Positions 8,916 to 19,054 are shown, counted from the stretch's first letter. The stretch is 64,000 nucleotides of DNA from Natronoglomus mannanivorans (GCA_025517485.1 JAOPKB010000001.1:558001-622000); one strand, 5' to 3'. Notes: generated by a model not told the origin, from the sequence alone. Translations and numbers: made by a program.

Positions 8916-10219
8916 CGTGGCTCACCCCCGTCGGACTGTACGCTGTCGGCCTCCGTCTCGGTCTCGGTCTCGGAGTCCGTTCCGGTCCCGATCCCAGTTT
9001 CGGTCTCGGAAGGCTCTTCGCCAACGTCCGCCGCCCGTCCCGCCTCGTCGAAGTACCCGTCCGGCAGCGCCTTCTCTTCGGTGTACTCCGTCGTCGCGAG
9101 GTAGCACTTCGTCGTGTGGTACTCGCTTCCCTCGACGTCGAACGCCGGCGGATGCTCGAGACACTCGTCCATCGCCTTCGGACATCGGTCGGCGAAGTAA
9201 CACCGGTCGGGCATCTCGTGATCGAGCAAACTCGGCACGTTCCCGGGGATGGGCTGGAGGCGACCACCGGCACCCTCGAGGTCGGGAACGCTCCCCAGCA
9301 GCCCCCTCGTGTAGGGGTGGACCGGGTGGTCGAAGACGTCCTCGAGCGTACCGCGTTCGACGATTTCACCGGCGTACATGACGCCCACGCGGTCGCACAT
9401 GCGTGCGATGACTCCCAGATTGTGGGTGATCAGGAGGATGGTCATCCCCGTCTCCGCCTGGAGTTTTGAGAGCAGATCGAGGATCTGGGCCTGAATGGTG
9501 ACGTCCAGCGCCGTCGTCGGCTCGTCGGCGACCAGCACCTCCGGTTCGCCGGCTAACGCCTGCGCGATCATCGCCCGCTGGAGCATTCCGCCGGAGTACT
9601 CGTGGGGGTACTCGTCGGCCCGTTCGACCGGGTCGGGGATGCCGACGAGCTCGAGGAGTTCGACGGCGCGGTCACGACTCGCGCCGGTGACGTACTTCTT
9701 CGAGGGGAGGACCGTGCTCAGGACGTAGTCGCCCAGTCCGTAGCGCTGGGCTTTAGCGTCGAGCGACCGCGGATTCGCTCGGGCGCGACGCTGGACCTCC
9801 ACCGCCTCGGCGATCTGTTCGCCCACGGTGATACTCGGGTTGAAACTGCTCATCGGGTCCTGAAAGATCGTACTGAAACGCGAGCCTCGAAGCGAGCGCC
9901 GTTGCTCCTCGGAGAGTTTGCGCAGATCGACGAAGTCGCCGTCGGTCACCTCGTCGTCCGCGCCGCTCTCGATGAGTTCGTCCGCGATATCGGGCGCCCG
10001 GAACCAGATCCGGCCGTCGGTGATCCGGCCGGGGCTCTCCACGAGGTCGATCAGCGAGAGGGCGGTCACCGACTTCCCGCTGCCCGACTCGCCGACGATT
10101 CCCATCACTTCGCCCTCGTCGATCGTCAGGTCGAGGTTCTCGACGGCGTTGACCTGTCCGTTCTCCGTGAAAAAGCGCGTGCACAGACCTTCGATTCGAA
10201 GTAGTTCTTCGTCACTCAT
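8912..10219 (-). CDS. Oligopeptide/dipeptide ABC transporter ATP-binding protein (DppD/OppD type)
   Basis: The 435-residue ATPase has Walker [11 protein letters not shown], signature YSGGMLQR and Walker [13 protein letters not shown], followed by the OppD cysteine region ([18 protein letters not shown]). A segment of about 60 residues rich in Arg and Lys is inserted between the Q-loop and the signature, and the C-terminus is a low-complexity Glu/Thr tail. ATG 10219 is preferred over GTG 10237, because a GGAGGT ribosome binding site lies just before it, inside the end of the upstream permease gene. It works with the permeases encoded at 10221-12268 to import peptides. Confidence 0.93.
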   Translation of the reverse strand: MSDEELLRIEGLCTRFFTENGQVNAVENLDLTIDEGEVMGIVGESGSGKSVTALSLIDLVESPGRITDGRIWFRAPDIADELIESGADDEVTDGDFVDLRKLSEEQRRSLRGSRFSTIFQDPMSSFNPSITVGEQIAEAVEVQRRARANPRSLDAKAQRYGLGDYVLSTVLPSKKYVTGASRDRAVELLELVGIPDPVERADEYPHEYSGGMLQRAMIAQALAGEPEVLVADEPTTALDVTIQAQILDLLSKLQAETGMTILLITHNLGVIARMCDRVGVMYAGEIVERGTLEDVFDHPVHPYTRGLLGSVPDLEGAGGRLQPIPGNVPSLLDHEMPDRCYFADRCPKAMDECLEHPPAFDVEGSEYHTTKCYLATTEYTEEKALPDGYFDEAGRAADVGEEPSETETGIGTGTDSETETETEADSVQSDGGEPR

Positions 10220-10220
10220 C

Positions 10221-11276
10221 TCAGACACCTCCCTCACCCTCGATACTCGGGTCGAGTGCGTCTCGGAGCCAGTCGCCGATCAGGTTGACGCCGATCACCG
10301 CGAACACGATTCCCAGCCCCGGCATGGTCGCGATCCACCACTGGCTTCGCTGGTCGCTCTGGCCGCGGGCGATGTCTTGGCCCCACGTCAGCGTCGTCCC
10401 CGAAAAGCCCAGATAGGAGAGGGCGCTCTCCAAGAGGATGATCGCGGCGACCTGGATCGTCGCCAGCACGATGATCGGCGTCAGGCTGTTCGGCAGGACG
10501 TGCTGGCGGAGGATCGTCAGGTGGCTGGCGCCGATGCTCTTTGCGGCCTTGACGTACTCCTGCTGGCGGATGCTGATCGCCTCCCCGCGGGCGACACGGG
10601 CGAACCAGACCCAGTTGACCAGCGCGACGACGAGGGTGACGGTGACCGGAAACGTCACGCTCGACGGCATCGAGGCGACGTGATCGCTGCGGGGGATCAC
10701 CCAGCCGAGGATATCGTGGCGTGCCGCGTAGACGAACGGGTCCGGAAGACCAGTCGTATGAAAGCCCGAGTCTCGAAAGACGCCGACCAGCGCGATCGCC
10801 AGGACCAGCGAGGGAAAGGCGAGCATGACGTCGGCCCCGCGCATCAGCGCGTCGTCGGTTCGCCCGCCGAAGTAGCCGGCGGCGAGTCCGTAGGGGACTC
10901 CCAGAACCGTCGCGATTCCGGCCCCGAGAAGCCCGACGAGCAGCGATACTCGCGCACCGTAGACGAACCGAGAGAAGACGTCCTGTCCCCGTGTGTTCGT
11001 TCCCATGGGGTGCTCGAGGGAGCCCTCTCTGACGATTTCTGTCTGTCCGTCGGGTGTCGTCTGAATGTGTTCCGTACTGAAGCCGATGGGTGGGAGGTTC
11101 GTCCGGTCTTCGGTGTCACCGGTGCCGACCTGCTGGGCCTCCGGGTGGTGGGGAACGATGAAGGGTGCCAGCGTCGCCATGAGGACGATGACGACGACGA
11201 GAGCGAGTCCCACCTGTGCGAGTCGGCTGCTGTGGAGTTCGGATCTGACGCTTCGACGGATGCGATCGGAGATCAT
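10221..11276 (-). CDS. Dipeptide/oligopeptide ABC transporter permease (DppC type)
   Basis: The 351-residue inner-membrane permease has the OppC N-terminal membrane anchor (about residues 22-43), a large external segment, then the BPD_transp_1 domain with the EAA-type loop (YVKAAKSIGASHLTILRQHV). It pairs with the DppB-type permease to form the channel. Its ATG overlaps the stop of the preceding gene by four bases, and the next gene starts one base after its stop, so the operon is tightly packed. Confidence 0.93.
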   Translation of the reverse strand: MISDRIRRSVRSELHSSRLAQVGLALVVVIVLMATLAPFIVPHHPEAQQVGTGDTEDRTNLPPIGFSTEHIQTTPDGQTEIVREGSLEHPMGTNTRGQDVFSRFVYGARVSLLVGLLGAGIATVLGVPYGLAAGYFGGRTDDALMRGADVMLAFPSLVLAIALVGVFRDSGFHTTGLPDPFVYAARHDILGWVIPRSDHVASMPSSVTFPVTVTLVVALVNWVWFARVARGEAISIRQQEYVKAAKSIGASHLTILRQHVLPNSLTPIIVLATIQVAAIILLESALSYLGFSGTTLTWGQDIARGQSDQRSQWWIATMPGLGIVFAVIGVNLIGDWLRDALDPSIEGEGGV

Positions 11277-12268
11277 TCGAGGTCCACCTTCGGGTTGAGA
11301 TAGACGTAGAGCGCGTCCACGACGATGTTCACGATCACGAACCCGACGCCGATGACGATGATCGTCCCCTGAATGAGCACCCAGTCACGCTGGTAGATCG
11401 AGTGAATCAGGAACCGGCCGAGACCCGGCCAGGCGAACACCTCCTCGGTGATGACCGCGCCGCCGATGAGCGTCCCCAACTGGAGCCCCAGCACCGTGAT
11501 GATCGGGATTAACGTGTTCCGCAAGACGTGCTTGTAGAGGACGAGCGTCTCCGGGAGCCCCTTCGCTCGCGTCGCCTTGACGTAGGCCTTGCCGATCTCG
11601 TCGACCATCCCGCTGCGGGTCAGTCTGGTCAGGAGGGCGGTGAAGTAGGTCCCGAGGGTGATCGCCGGCAACAGGATGTACCGGCCCCACTCGACGATCC
11701 CGCCGTCTCTGAACTGCCCCTGTGTGAGTGTCGCGATCATCGCGTCGACGAAACTCGGCCCTCGCCCACCCGTCGGCAAGGGACCGAACTGGACGGCCAC
11801 GAAGATGATGAGCATGACTCCCAGCCAGAAGTTCGGCGTGCTGATCCCGACCAGCGAGAAGATCGTCGCACCGTAGTCGGAGGGCTCGTGACGCCGTCTG
11901 GCGCTGATGACACCCAGGGGAATCGCGATGACGACGGCGACGACGGTCGCGGCGACCGCGAGCTCGATCGTCGCCGGTAGCCGGATGAGGATCAGCTCGC
12001 TCGCGGGTCGCCCGGTCGCCATCGAGACGCCGAAGTCACCCTGTGCGACGCCGACCAGATAATCGTAGTACTGGATATGGACCGGATCGTTGAGCCCGAG
12101 TCGCTCGGCGAACAGTTCGCGCTGTTCCTGGCTCGCCTCTGGCGGGAGCAAGGTGTTGACCGGGTTCCCCGGCGTCAGATGACGCAGGAGAAAGACCACG
12201 GTAACGACGCCCCAGATGACGAACAGCCCCTGTAGTGTGCGCTTTACGAGAAACTTTCCCAGTCCCAT
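11273..12268 (-). CDS. Dipeptide/oligopeptide ABC transporter permease (DppB type)
   Basis: The 331-residue permease begins with a membrane helix (FLVKRTLQGLFVIWGVVTVVF) and the DppB/OppB signature RHLTPGNP. It has about six membrane segments and the EAA loop YVKATRAKGLPETLVLYKHV. It is the second gene of the operon, 225 bases after the solute-binding protein gene and overlapping the DppC-type gene by four bases. Confidence 0.93.
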   Translation of the reverse strand: MGLGKFLVKRTLQGLFVIWGVVTVVFLLRHLTPGNPVNTLLPPEASQEQRELFAERLGLNDPVHIQYYDYLVGVAQGDFGVSMATGRPASELILIRLPATIELAVAATVVAVVIAIPLGVISARRRHEPSDYGATIFSLVGISTPNFWLGVMLIIFVAVQFGPLPTGGRGPSFVDAMIATLTQGQFRDGGIVEWGRYILLPAITLGTYFTALLTRLTRSGMVDEIGKAYVKATRAKGLPETLVLYKHVLRNTLIPIITVLGLQLGTLIGGAVITEEVFAWPGLGRFLIHSIYQRDWVLIQGTIIVIGVGFVIVNIVVDALYVYLNPKVDLE

Positions 12269-12493
12269 GAACGTTCGTATGAGCGACGGCGTGAGCGTGA
12301 CAGTCGACGCGGCTCGACAGACGACTGTGGACCAGCACCGGTATCGGTATCGGTATCGGTATCAGCACCAGCACAGACACGGACTCGAGTACGAACTCGA
12401 GTCCCAACACTAACCCGAAACCGAGGAGACCGACGACTCACGACACCTCGAGTGCCCCCGGCGTGGTGTCGGCCGCGGTGGTCCACGGATCGA
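12269..12493. other. Spacer between SBP and permease genes, with hexamer repeat
   Basis: The 225-base gap inside the transporter operon contains a simple repeat and no gene. Such a gap after the SBP gene is a plausible place for mRNA processing or partial termination, which would allow more binding protein than permease. No classical hairpin was found. Confidence 0.4.
12340..12363. repeat. Hexanucleotide tandem repeat (GGTATC)4
   Basis: Four perfect GGTATC units lie in the non-coding gap of the peptide transporter operon. Confidence 0.85.
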
Positions 12494-14146
12494 TCAGGCG
12501 AGACTGATCTCCTTGACGAGGACGTCCTCGTCGGCTCGAGCGTCCCACTCGAGGTCCTCGTTGATCCCGTAGATACTGTACTGCTGGTGGAGGAAGATCC
12601 ACGGCGCGAGATCGCGCAGTTCGGCGTTGATATCCTGGAGGATCTCCTCGCGGGCGCCCTCGTCCGGTTCGGCATTCGCATCGGCGATTTGTCCCTCGAT
12701 CTCCTCGTCCTCGAAGTGGTGGAACGGACCGGGGGCGAACCACGGCTCGAGCGTGTAGTTGGCGTCGAACGTCGGGTTCCCCCAGCCGATGAGGAAAATA
12801 TCGGGCGAGTCGGACATGTCCCCAGTCGCGGTCTCGTCGAACAGCGACGCCGTATCCCGCAACTCGGCGTCCGCGCTCACGTTCTCGAGGTCGTCGATCT
12901 GACCGGCGACGGTTTCGGCGATGTCGGTGTCGCGTAGATAGCGGCCGGTCGGCGTCTCGATGGTGATCTCCGCACCCGAGTACCCGCTCTCTTCGACGAG
13001 CGACTCGGCTTCGTCGGGATCGTATGGATACGGATCCACGTCGTCAGTGTAACCGAACTGCATCTCGAGGCTCGGCTGGGACGTCGGTTCGCCGAACTCA
13101 CTCAGGATGCTGTCGATGATCGACTGGACGTCGACGGCGTAGTTCATCGCCTGGCGGAACTCCTGGCTATCGAACGGCTCGCTGTCGTTGGGCATCACGA
13201 TGAAGATCGAGCGGATGCTCGGCACGAACTCCGAGGTGAGCCCTTCCTCGTCGTCGAGGCCGGCGATGTCGTCCGGCCTGACGTTGACGACGAGGTCGCT
13301 CTCGCCTGCGATCAGGCGGTCGACACGGGTCCCCTCGTCGTCGACGGCGTTGAATATCGCACCCTCAACGTCCGGTTCGTCGCCCCAGTAGTCGTCGAAC
13401 CGGGTGTAGACGACCTCGTCGTCGTCGCTGAAGTCCTCGAGTTCGTACGGGCCGGTCCCGTTCATCTCGGTTGCGAGTTCGCCGTCGTCGCGTTCTTCGA
13501 CCCACCCCTCCTGTTGGATGCGCCCGAAGGCGGTCAGGTTTCGGAAGATTACCGGTTCGACGCTCTCCAGATCGAGGACGACGCTGCCGTCTTCGGCGGT
13601 GGCCTCCTCGATGGCGCCGATGACGCCGGCCTGTTGACTGAGGTCGGGATCGTTGGTTCGATCGATACTGTAGGCGACGTCCTCGGCGGTCATCTCGTCG
13701 CCGTTGTGGAAGGTGACGTCGTCGCGGATCTCGAGTTCGACCTGCTGGTCGTCGGTCCGTTCCCACTCCGTGGCGAGCAGTTCGATCGGTTCACCACTCT
13801 CGGCGTCGCGGTAGAGCAGCGGTTCGTAGGCCTGATCGACGACGTTCCAAGTCGGCGTGTCGTTGTGATCGATCGGGTTGAGGGTCAGCGGGAACGTCCC
13901 CTGCGTGATCGTCACTTCGCCGGCGTCGACGTCGGTGTCGCCGTCGTCGTCACCGTTACCGTCGTCGTCACCGTTGCCGTCGTCTACGCCATTTCCGTCG
14001 TCTTCCGCACCGTTGCCGTCGTCCTCCTCCCCGTTCTCGTCGTCCCCGTTGCCGATACACCCTGCAACTGCGGCGGTCGCCGTCGCCGCACCTGCAAATT
14101 TGAGAAACGTCCGTCTGGTTGGAACATCGCTGTTGTCCCGTGGCAT
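12494..14146 (-). CDS. Peptide ABC transporter substrate-binding lipoprotein (SBP_bac_5)
   Basis: The 550-residue protein begins with a Tat signal (TRRTFLKF) and lipobox AVAGC with Cys30 as the lipidation site. An acidic, Gly/Asn/Asp-repeat linker to about residue 75 follows, common in haloarchaeal lipoproteins. The remainder matches the family 5 extracellular solute-binding fold that captures di/oligopeptides (for example VTFHNGDEMTAEDVAYSI). It is the first gene of the operon and supplies the external receptor for the permease and ATPase genes downstream. The promoter lies in the AT-rich 14147-14200 stretch. Confidence 0.94.
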   Translation of the reverse strand: MPRDNSDVPTRRTFLKFAGAATATAAVAGCIGNGDDENGEEDDGNGAEDDGNGVDDGNGDDDGNGDDDGDTDVDAGEVTITQGTFPLTLNPIDHNDTPTWNVVDQAYEPLLYRDAESGEPIELLATEWERTDDQQVELEIRDDVTFHNGDEMTAEDVAYSIDRTNDPDLSQQAGVIGAIEEATAEDGSVVLDLESVEPVIFRNLTAFGRIQQEGWVEERDDGELATEMNGTGPYELEDFSDDDEVVYTRFDDYWGDEPDVEGAIFNAVDDEGTRVDRLIAGESDLVVNVRPDDIAGLDDEEGLTSEFVPSIRSIFIVMPNDSEPFDSQEFRQAMNYAVDVQSIIDSILSEFGEPTSQPSLEMQFGYTDDVDPYPYDPDEAESLVEESGYSGAEITIETPTGRYLRDTDIAETVAGQIDDLENVSADAELRDTASLFDETATGDMSDSPDIFLIGWGNPTFDANYTLEPWFAPGPFHHFEDEEIEGQIADANAEPDEGAREEILQDINAELRDLAPWIFLHQQYSIYGINEDLEWDARADEDVLVKEISLA

Positions 14147-14315
14147 ACCCGGACGTTTATCACCCCATCATATAGAAATACCGATATATTAAATCAAACA
14201 TGACTGTCGTGGGCTAATGATGGTCATCTCTCGATTAATTATACTATTTCTGATCAATGTGTGGTATGTGATGACAGACACTAACGTTAAGGTGGCCGAC
14301 GGCTTTGTGTCAAAC
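14147..14315. promoter_or_regulatory. Divergent promoter region, peptide transporter and RNase H-like gene
   Basis: These 169 AT-rich bases contain TATA-like stretches near 14170-14200 and 14230-14275. They serve the SBP gene to the left and the RNase H-like gene to the right. Frames extending the RNase H-like gene to 14217 are rejected for lack of codon bias. Confidence 0.45.
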
Positions 14316-14960
14316 ATGGCCGCTCACGGCCGGTCCGCACTTCGGGACCTGTTCGACGAGTCGCCCACACCCCACATCGCCCACCCTCCCCGGACCCATC
14401 ACCGAGACTTCTACGTCGCCACAGATGGATCGTTCCGGGAGGCCGGCGGTGGACTGGGCGCCGTTATCGAAACACGCGACGGGACGCGCGTCGCTCGCAT
14501 CGCGACCGCCGACACGCCGCCGGACAACAACGTCGCCGAGTATCGAGCGCTCCACCTCGGCCTCGACGTGTTGGCGGCTCGTGCTCCGCCCGACGCGCGA
14601 GTCGGCGTGCTCGTCGATCACGACGACCTCGCCAGTAACGTCAACAACGCCATCCTCGCGACGAACCATCCGGACCGGAAGCCGCCGCGTCCATACACGG
14701 TTCCGTCCGCCAGTTCGAACCACTGGCGAGGGATTCAAGCCCGACTCACCGGCTTCGGCGAGATCCGTGCGGCACGGATCGACAGCGACGACAACCCCGC
14801 TCATCCCCTCGCGAACGCACCCGACCAGTACGAACACGTCAACCGCGAACTGGACCGGTGCGTGCTTCCGGAGCCACCACAGCCCTCGGCGACACAGTTT
14901 CCGCCGCCGTCTCGAGCCAACCGAAACGGGAACCACGGCGGCAGTCACGCGTCGGACTGA
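14316..14960 (+). CDS. RNase H-like protein
   Basis: The 214-residue protein has an RNase H fold: VATDGSF with Asp37, NNVAEYRAL with Glu75 and LVDHDDLA with Asp101, the first three acidic positions of the RNase HI active site. Where typical family members have a final Asp in an AD-x-L-A motif, this protein reads NPAHPLA. It may therefore lack the fourth acidic residue or use a variant geometry. ATG 14316 starts the conserved MAAHGRSALRDLF block; longer frames are rejected. The C-terminus is Pro/Asn-rich and disordered. The role would be RNA/DNA hybrid cleavage or binding. Confidence 0.82.
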   Translation: MAAHGRSALRDLFDESPTPHIAHPPRTHHRDFYVATDGSFREAGGGLGAVIETRDGTRVARIATADTPPDNNVAEYRALHLGLDVLAARAPPDARVGVLVDHDDLASNVNNAILATNHPDRKPPRPYTVPSASSNHWRGIQARLTGFGEIRAARIDSDDNPAHPLANAPDQYEHVNRELDRCVLPEPPQPSATQFPPPSRANRNGNHGGSHASD

Positions 14961-15286
14961 CGAGAACTCCTTTCGTTCCGGCCCGAACTCGATCGTCGAC
15001 GTCTACTGACTGTTTCGAATCCAGTAGTCGAGGAGACGATTCCGCCAGTCAGTACAGGGTCTGGAGTTTGGCGAACGAAACGCACAGAGACTGCAGGTCG
15101 AACGCCCGTGGAAGGCGACTGAATAGATCGGCCGGACGTTCACCGGTCACCTGAAAAACATGTAGTTACTCTATCCGTTTCGCAAATAAACGAACGAACG
15201 TCTAGAGAGCGGAGACGCTAAACACACGAATATACGCCGAACGAACACGCGTGTATATGCCGAACTGATCCCTGTCAACTGATGCA
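14961..15286. other. Intergenic region before DUF4397 gene
   Basis: The 326-base region has no convincing gene. Its right end carries the AT-rich promoter of the 15287 gene, with a repeated 12-base element. Confidence 0.45.
15231..15265 (+). promoter_or_regulatory. Repeated 12-base promoter element
   Basis: TATACGCCGAAC (15231-15242) recurs as TATATGCCGAAC (15254-15265), 23 bases apart, with a 10-base palindrome ACACGCGTGT between them (15245-15254). The second copy includes TGTATAT, about 30 bases before ATG 15287, so it may combine a box A with a regulator site. Confidence 0.4.
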
Positions 15287-15763
15287 ATGTCACCAACAAG
15301 ACGCTCGACGATCAAAGGAATCGGTGCCGCCAGCGGACTGGCAGCGATTTCGGGAACCGCCCTCGCAACCGACGAGCACAAAGACGACGACTACGAAAAA
15401 GAGGAGGACGAAAAGCGTCCAGCGGAGATGCCTGCCGACCCTCCCGAAACGGGGATACGCGCTGCACACTTCTCGCCCGACGCGCCGAACGTCGACATCT
15501 ACCTCGCGGGTAATGTCGTGCTGGAAGATGTCCCGTACCGGACGGTCTCGGACTACCTCCCAGTCGATGCTGGGACCTATCCGGTAAAGATCACGGCCGC
15601 GGGCGATCCAGAGACTGTCGTTTTCGACCAAGAGGTGACGGTCGAGCAGGGAACGATCTACTCCGCGTACGCCATCGGCCTCCTGGAGCCACCCGAGAAC
15701 CTCCAAGACCGAGCCTTCGAGGTTCTGATCGAGGTCGACCGAGGACCGGCCGAAGACGCCTAA
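15287..15763 (+). CDS. Tat-exported DUF4397 domain protein
   Basis: The 158-residue protein starts with a Tat signal (PTRRSTIKGIGAASG) and no lipobox cysteine, then an acidic Lys/Glu/Asp linker. A single DUF4397 beta-rich domain follows (AAHFSPDAPNVDIYLAGNV, DYLPVDAGTYPVKITAAGD), a domain common in secreted and cell-surface proteins. Most homologues carry several repeats; here there is one. It is probably an extracellular structural or adhesion protein. It stands alone, convergent with the malic enzyme gene. Confidence 0.88.
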   Translation: MSPTRRSTIKGIGAASGLAAISGTALATDEHKDDDYEKEEDEKRPAEMPADPPETGIRAAHFSPDAPNVDIYLAGNVVLEDVPYRTVSDYLPVDAGTYPVKITAAGDPETVVFDQEVTVEQGTIYSAYAIGLLEPPENLQDRAFEVLIEVDRGPAEDA

Positions 15764-15895
15764 CGCAAGAATCTACAGGCGGAGCAGGCCGAGTTCCTCG
15801 AGGCGTGACTGAGGCGGTTCACCGGCGACGGTGGCCTACGTGGTCGCTCTCGAATCCGTCCGAAAACAGTGTGGCGCTGTATTCTCTCCCTACTC

Positions 15896-15910
15896 ACGCC
15901 CTTCGGGCGT
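15896..15910. terminator. Hairpin between convergent genes
   Basis: ACGCCC-TTC-GGGCGT forms a six-pair stem with a three-base loop in the gap between the convergent DUF4397 and malic enzyme genes. It could be a terminator. The GGAAGGGGGCTTAGG stretch just after it also resembles the hairpin-rich right ends of haloarchaeal IS200/IS605-type elements, but no transposase remains. Confidence 0.4.
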
Positions 15911-15969
15911 TCGTCGAGGAAGGGGGCTTAGGTCTCGATTAGTTGAAACCGAGTACAGAAATCGTACTG

Positions 15970-18225
15970 CTATTCCTGCTGAGCGTCGACGACCGCCACG
16001 CCCGCCAGATTCACGATGTCCTTGACCTCGTCACCCCGCTGGAGGACGTGGACCGGCTTGTCCATCCCGACGAGCATTGGACCGATCGCCTCCGCACCCC
16101 CCAGCCGCTGGAGGAGCTTGTAGCCGATGTTGCCCGCCTCGAGGTTCGGGAAGACGAGCACGTTCGCGGGTTCCTCGAGTTCGGAGAACTCGTAGGTGCC
16201 GTTGAGGATCTCCTCGACGACGGCGGTGTCGGCTTGCATCTCCCCGTCGACGGGGAAGTCGACCTCGGGGTCGGCCTGCAGTGCCTTGGCGGCCGCACGC
16301 GGTTTTCGGGTCCCCTCGTTGTCGACGCTGCCGAAGTTCGAGTACGACAGCAGGGCCGCGCGGGGTTCGACGTTGAACCGGCGGGCGAGTTTCCCTGTCT
16401 GTTTGGTCACCTCGGTGAGGACGTCCTCGTCAGGTTCCTGATTGACGGTCGCGTCGGCGACGAAGATGACCTGATTCTTGAACGTCAGCATGTAGACGCC
16501 GGCCGCGTAGTCGACGTCCGGTGCGGTACCGATCACCTGCAGCGGCGGTCGAAGCGCGGACGGGTAGTGGTGGGTGAGTCCCGTCAGGAGCGCGTCCGCG
16601 TCGCCCTGCTCGACCATCACGCTGCCGAAGTAGTTGGTGTCGCGGGCGACGAGTTCGCCGGCCTCCGATCGGGTGATTCCCTTGCGCTGGCGCAGTTCGT
16701 ACAGCCGCTCGGCGTACTCCTCGTAGGCGCCCGCAGTCGGATCTGCGACTTCGGGCTGGAACTCGAGGCCGAGATTCGCCGCGGTCTGTTTGATCTCGCT
16801 TTCCTCCCCGATGAGGATGGGGTCGGCGATCCCCTGTTCTTGAAGCTGGTAGGCCGCGCGGATCATCTTCTCGTCGTCACCCTCCGCGAGCGCGACGCGT
16901 TTCGGTTCGCTCTTGGCCTTGTTGAGGACGACTCGCATCATCTCGCGGGACTTCCCGAGACGGGCCTCGAGTTCCTCCTCGTAGTCCTCGATGTCGATCT
17001 CGACGCGAGCGGCGCCGCTTTCGACTGCCGCCCGTGCGACCGCGGGGGCGACCTGGAACAGCACGCGCGGATCGACCGGTTTCGGGATGATGTAGCCCGG
17101 ACCGAACTGGATGGGGTCGTCGCCGTAGGCTTTGACCACCGCGTCGGGGACGTCCTGTCGGGCGAGGTCGGCGAGCGCGCGGGCGGCGGCGACCTTCATC
17201 GCTTCGTTGATCTCGCTGGCTCGAACGTCGAGTGCGCCCCGGAAGATGAACGGGAATCCGAGCACGTTGTTGACCTGATTCGGATAGTCCGAGCGTCCGG
17301 TGGCCATGATGACCGTGTCCTCGCGGGCCTCTTTGGCGTCCTCGTAGGTGATTTCGGGATCGGGATTGGCCATCGCGAAGACGATCGGGTTGTCGGCCAT
17401 CGACCGGACCATCTCCTGGCTGACGATGCCGCCGATCGAGAGGCCGACGAAGACGTCCGCGCCCGCCATGGCGTCCGCGAGGTCGCCCTCCGGGAGGTCA
17501 CGGGCGAACTCGCGCTTGTACTCGTTGACGTCACCCGCCTCGGCGCGTGCCTCGGTGATGATCCCCGAGGAGTCACACATCGTGATGTTCTCCTTTCGCG
17601 CTCCCAGCGAGACGTAGAATCGCGCCGACGCGAGCGCGCTCGCGCCAGCCCCCGAGAAGACGATTTCGAGGTCTTCGAGATCCTTACCGGCGATATCCGC
17701 GGCGTTGAGCAGCGCCGCCCCGCTGATGATCGCAGTGCCGTGTTGGTCGTCGTGGAAGACGGGAATGTCCATCTCCTCGCGAAGCCGTTCCTCGATCGTG
17801 AAACACTCCGGCGCCTTGATATCCTCCAGGTTGATGCCGCCGAAGGTCGGCTCCATCATCTTCACTGCCGTGATGATCTCTTCGGGGTCGGCCTCGTCGA
17901 GTTCGACGTCGAACACGTCGATGTCCGCGAAGCGCTTGAACAGCACACCCTTCCCCTCCATGACGGGTTTCCCCGCCTGCGCGCCGATGTCACCCAGCCC
18001 GAGAACCGCGGAGCCGTTGGAGACGACGCCAACGAGGTTGCCCTTCGCAGTGTAGGTGTACGCGTCGGTTTCGTCCTCGTGGATCGCCATACACGGCGCG
18101 GCGACTCCCGGTGAGTACGCCAGAGAGAGGTCCCGCTGGGTATTCGTCGGCTTCGTCGTCGAAATCTCGAGTTTCCCGGGTGGATCGATCCGGTGATACT
18201 CCAATGCGTCCTCGTCGAGTCCCAT
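15970..18225 (-). CDS. maeB: NADP-dependent malic enzyme with phosphotransacetylase-like domain
   Basis: The 751-residue fusion has a malic enzyme half (about 1-420) and a PTA_PTB half (about 430-751), the MaeB architecture. It catalyses oxidative decarboxylation of malate to pyruvate. Malic motifs include [22 protein letters not shown] and the nucleotide-binding [10 protein letters not shown]; the PTA-like end has [13 protein letters not shown] and NYFGSVMVE. The second domain in MaeB usually regulates by acetyl-CoA rather than catalysing. ATG 18225 is preferred over TTG 18237. It is transcribed alone, divergent from coaD. Confidence 0.95.
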   Translation of the reverse strand: MGLDEDALEYHRIDPPGKLEISTTKPTNTQRDLSLAYSPGVAAPCMAIHEDETDAYTYTAKGNLVGVVSNGSAVLGLGDIGAQAGKPVMEGKGVLFKRFADIDVFDVELDEADPEEIITAVKMMEPTFGGINLEDIKAPECFTIEERLREEMDIPVFHDDQHGTAIISGAALLNAADIAGKDLEDLEIVFSGAGASALASARFYVSLGARKENITMCDSSGIITEARAEAGDVNEYKREFARDLPEGDLADAMAGADVFVGLSIGGIVSQEMVRSMADNPIVFAMANPDPEITYEDAKEAREDTVIMATGRSDYPNQVNNVLGFPFIFRGALDVRASEINEAMKVAAARALADLARQDVPDAVVKAYGDDPIQFGPGYIIPKPVDPRVLFQVAPAVARAAVESGAARVEIDIEDYEEELEARLGKSREMMRVVLNKAKSEPKRVALAEGDDEKMIRAAYQLQEQGIADPILIGEESEIKQTAANLGLEFQPEVADPTAGAYEEYAERLYELRQRKGITRSEAGELVARDTNYFGSVMVEQGDADALLTGLTHHYPSALRPPLQVIGTAPDVDYAAGVYMLTFKNQVIFVADATVNQEPDEDVLTEVTKQTGKLARRFNVEPRAALLSYSNFGSVDNEGTRKPRAAAKALQADPEVDFPVDGEMQADTAVVEEILNGTYEFSELEEPANVLVFPNLEAGNIGYKLLQRLGGAEAIGPMLVGMDKPVHVLQRGDEVKDIVNLAGVAVVDAQQE

Positions 18226-18434
18226 ACCTGTGGCCAATATGGGGAACTACAAAAAAGGATGTGAAAGGGGGGTTCGTCGATCGTCGAATTATCGGGCGAA
18301 AAGCCGATTCTGTCGATCGATTTACTCGAAGGTGAATACACAGTCGGTCTCGAGGAACGATGGGTCCGGATCCGGTCGAACCGAGAGACCACGGCCGACG
18401 GTTCGGTCACCGGCCCCGGTCGGCGAGTCGACCC

Positions 18435-18441
18435 TTTTATA
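18435..18441 (+). promoter_or_regulatory. Box A (TTTTATA) of coaD
   Basis: TTTTATA lies 25-31 bases before ATG 18466, the spacing of a leaderless haloarchaeal transcript. Confidence 0.65.
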
Positions 18442-18465
18442 CGGACTGCGGCAGTGTAATGGCGT

Positions 18466-18957
18466 ATGAACGTCGCGCTTGGTGGGACGTTCGACCCCGT
18501 TCACGACGGACACAGGAAACTGTTCGAACGGGCGTTCGAACTCGGGGACGTGACGGTCGGACTGACGAGCGACGAACTCGCGCCGAAGACGCGCCACGTC
18601 GATCGCTATGTGCGCTCTTATGACGAGCGAAAGCGTGATCTCGAGGCCGAACTCTCCCGGTACGCCGAGGAACACGACCGCGAGTACGAGATTCGAACGC
18701 TCGAGGAGCCGACGGGAATCGCGGTCGAACCCCAATTCGACTGCCTGATCGTCTCACCGGAGACCGTCGACGTCGGCAAGCAGATCAACGACATTCGACG
18801 GGATCGAGACGCGGATCCACTCGAGATGCTCGTCGTCCCCCACGAACGCGCCGAAGACGGCGAACTCATCTCGAGTACGCGAATCGTCAACGGCGAGATC
18901 GACGAACACGGCAATCTGACGGCCGACCGCGACGGACGTCCCAGTCGATCCGAGTGA
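18466..18957 (+). CDS. coaD: Phosphopantetheine adenylyltransferase, archaeal type
   Basis: The 163-residue nucleotidyltransferase converts 4'-phosphopantetheine and ATP to dephospho-CoA, the penultimate step of coenzyme A synthesis. Motifs are the N-terminal GGTFDPVHDGH (the HxGH element as HDGH) and ISSTRI near residue 130, which stands for the ISSTxIR motif. The sequence matches the archaeal/eukaryotic CoaD group in length and spacing. The box A placement supports ATG 18466 as the start. Confidence 0.94.
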   Translation: MNVALGGTFDPVHDGHRKLFERAFELGDVTVGLTSDELAPKTRHVDRYVRSYDERKRDLEAELSRYAEEHDREYEIRTLEEPTGIAVEPQFDCLIVSPETVDVGKQINDIRRDRDADPLEMLVVPHERAEDGELISSTRIVNGEIDEHGNLTADRDGRPSRSE

Positions 18958-19054
18958 CAGGAGGCCAGAAGCTCCGTTTCAGTAGCTTCGGTTTCGACTT
19001 CGACGCGTTCGTCTCGAGTCGGGACTCAGGGTCACACCCTCGAGTCAGTCCCGT

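Noticed and set aside
15943..18114. Long plus-strand frame opposite the malic enzyme gene
   Set aside because: It mirrors the codon structure of maeB and has no family motif; GC-rich haloarchaeal genes often leave long antisense frames.
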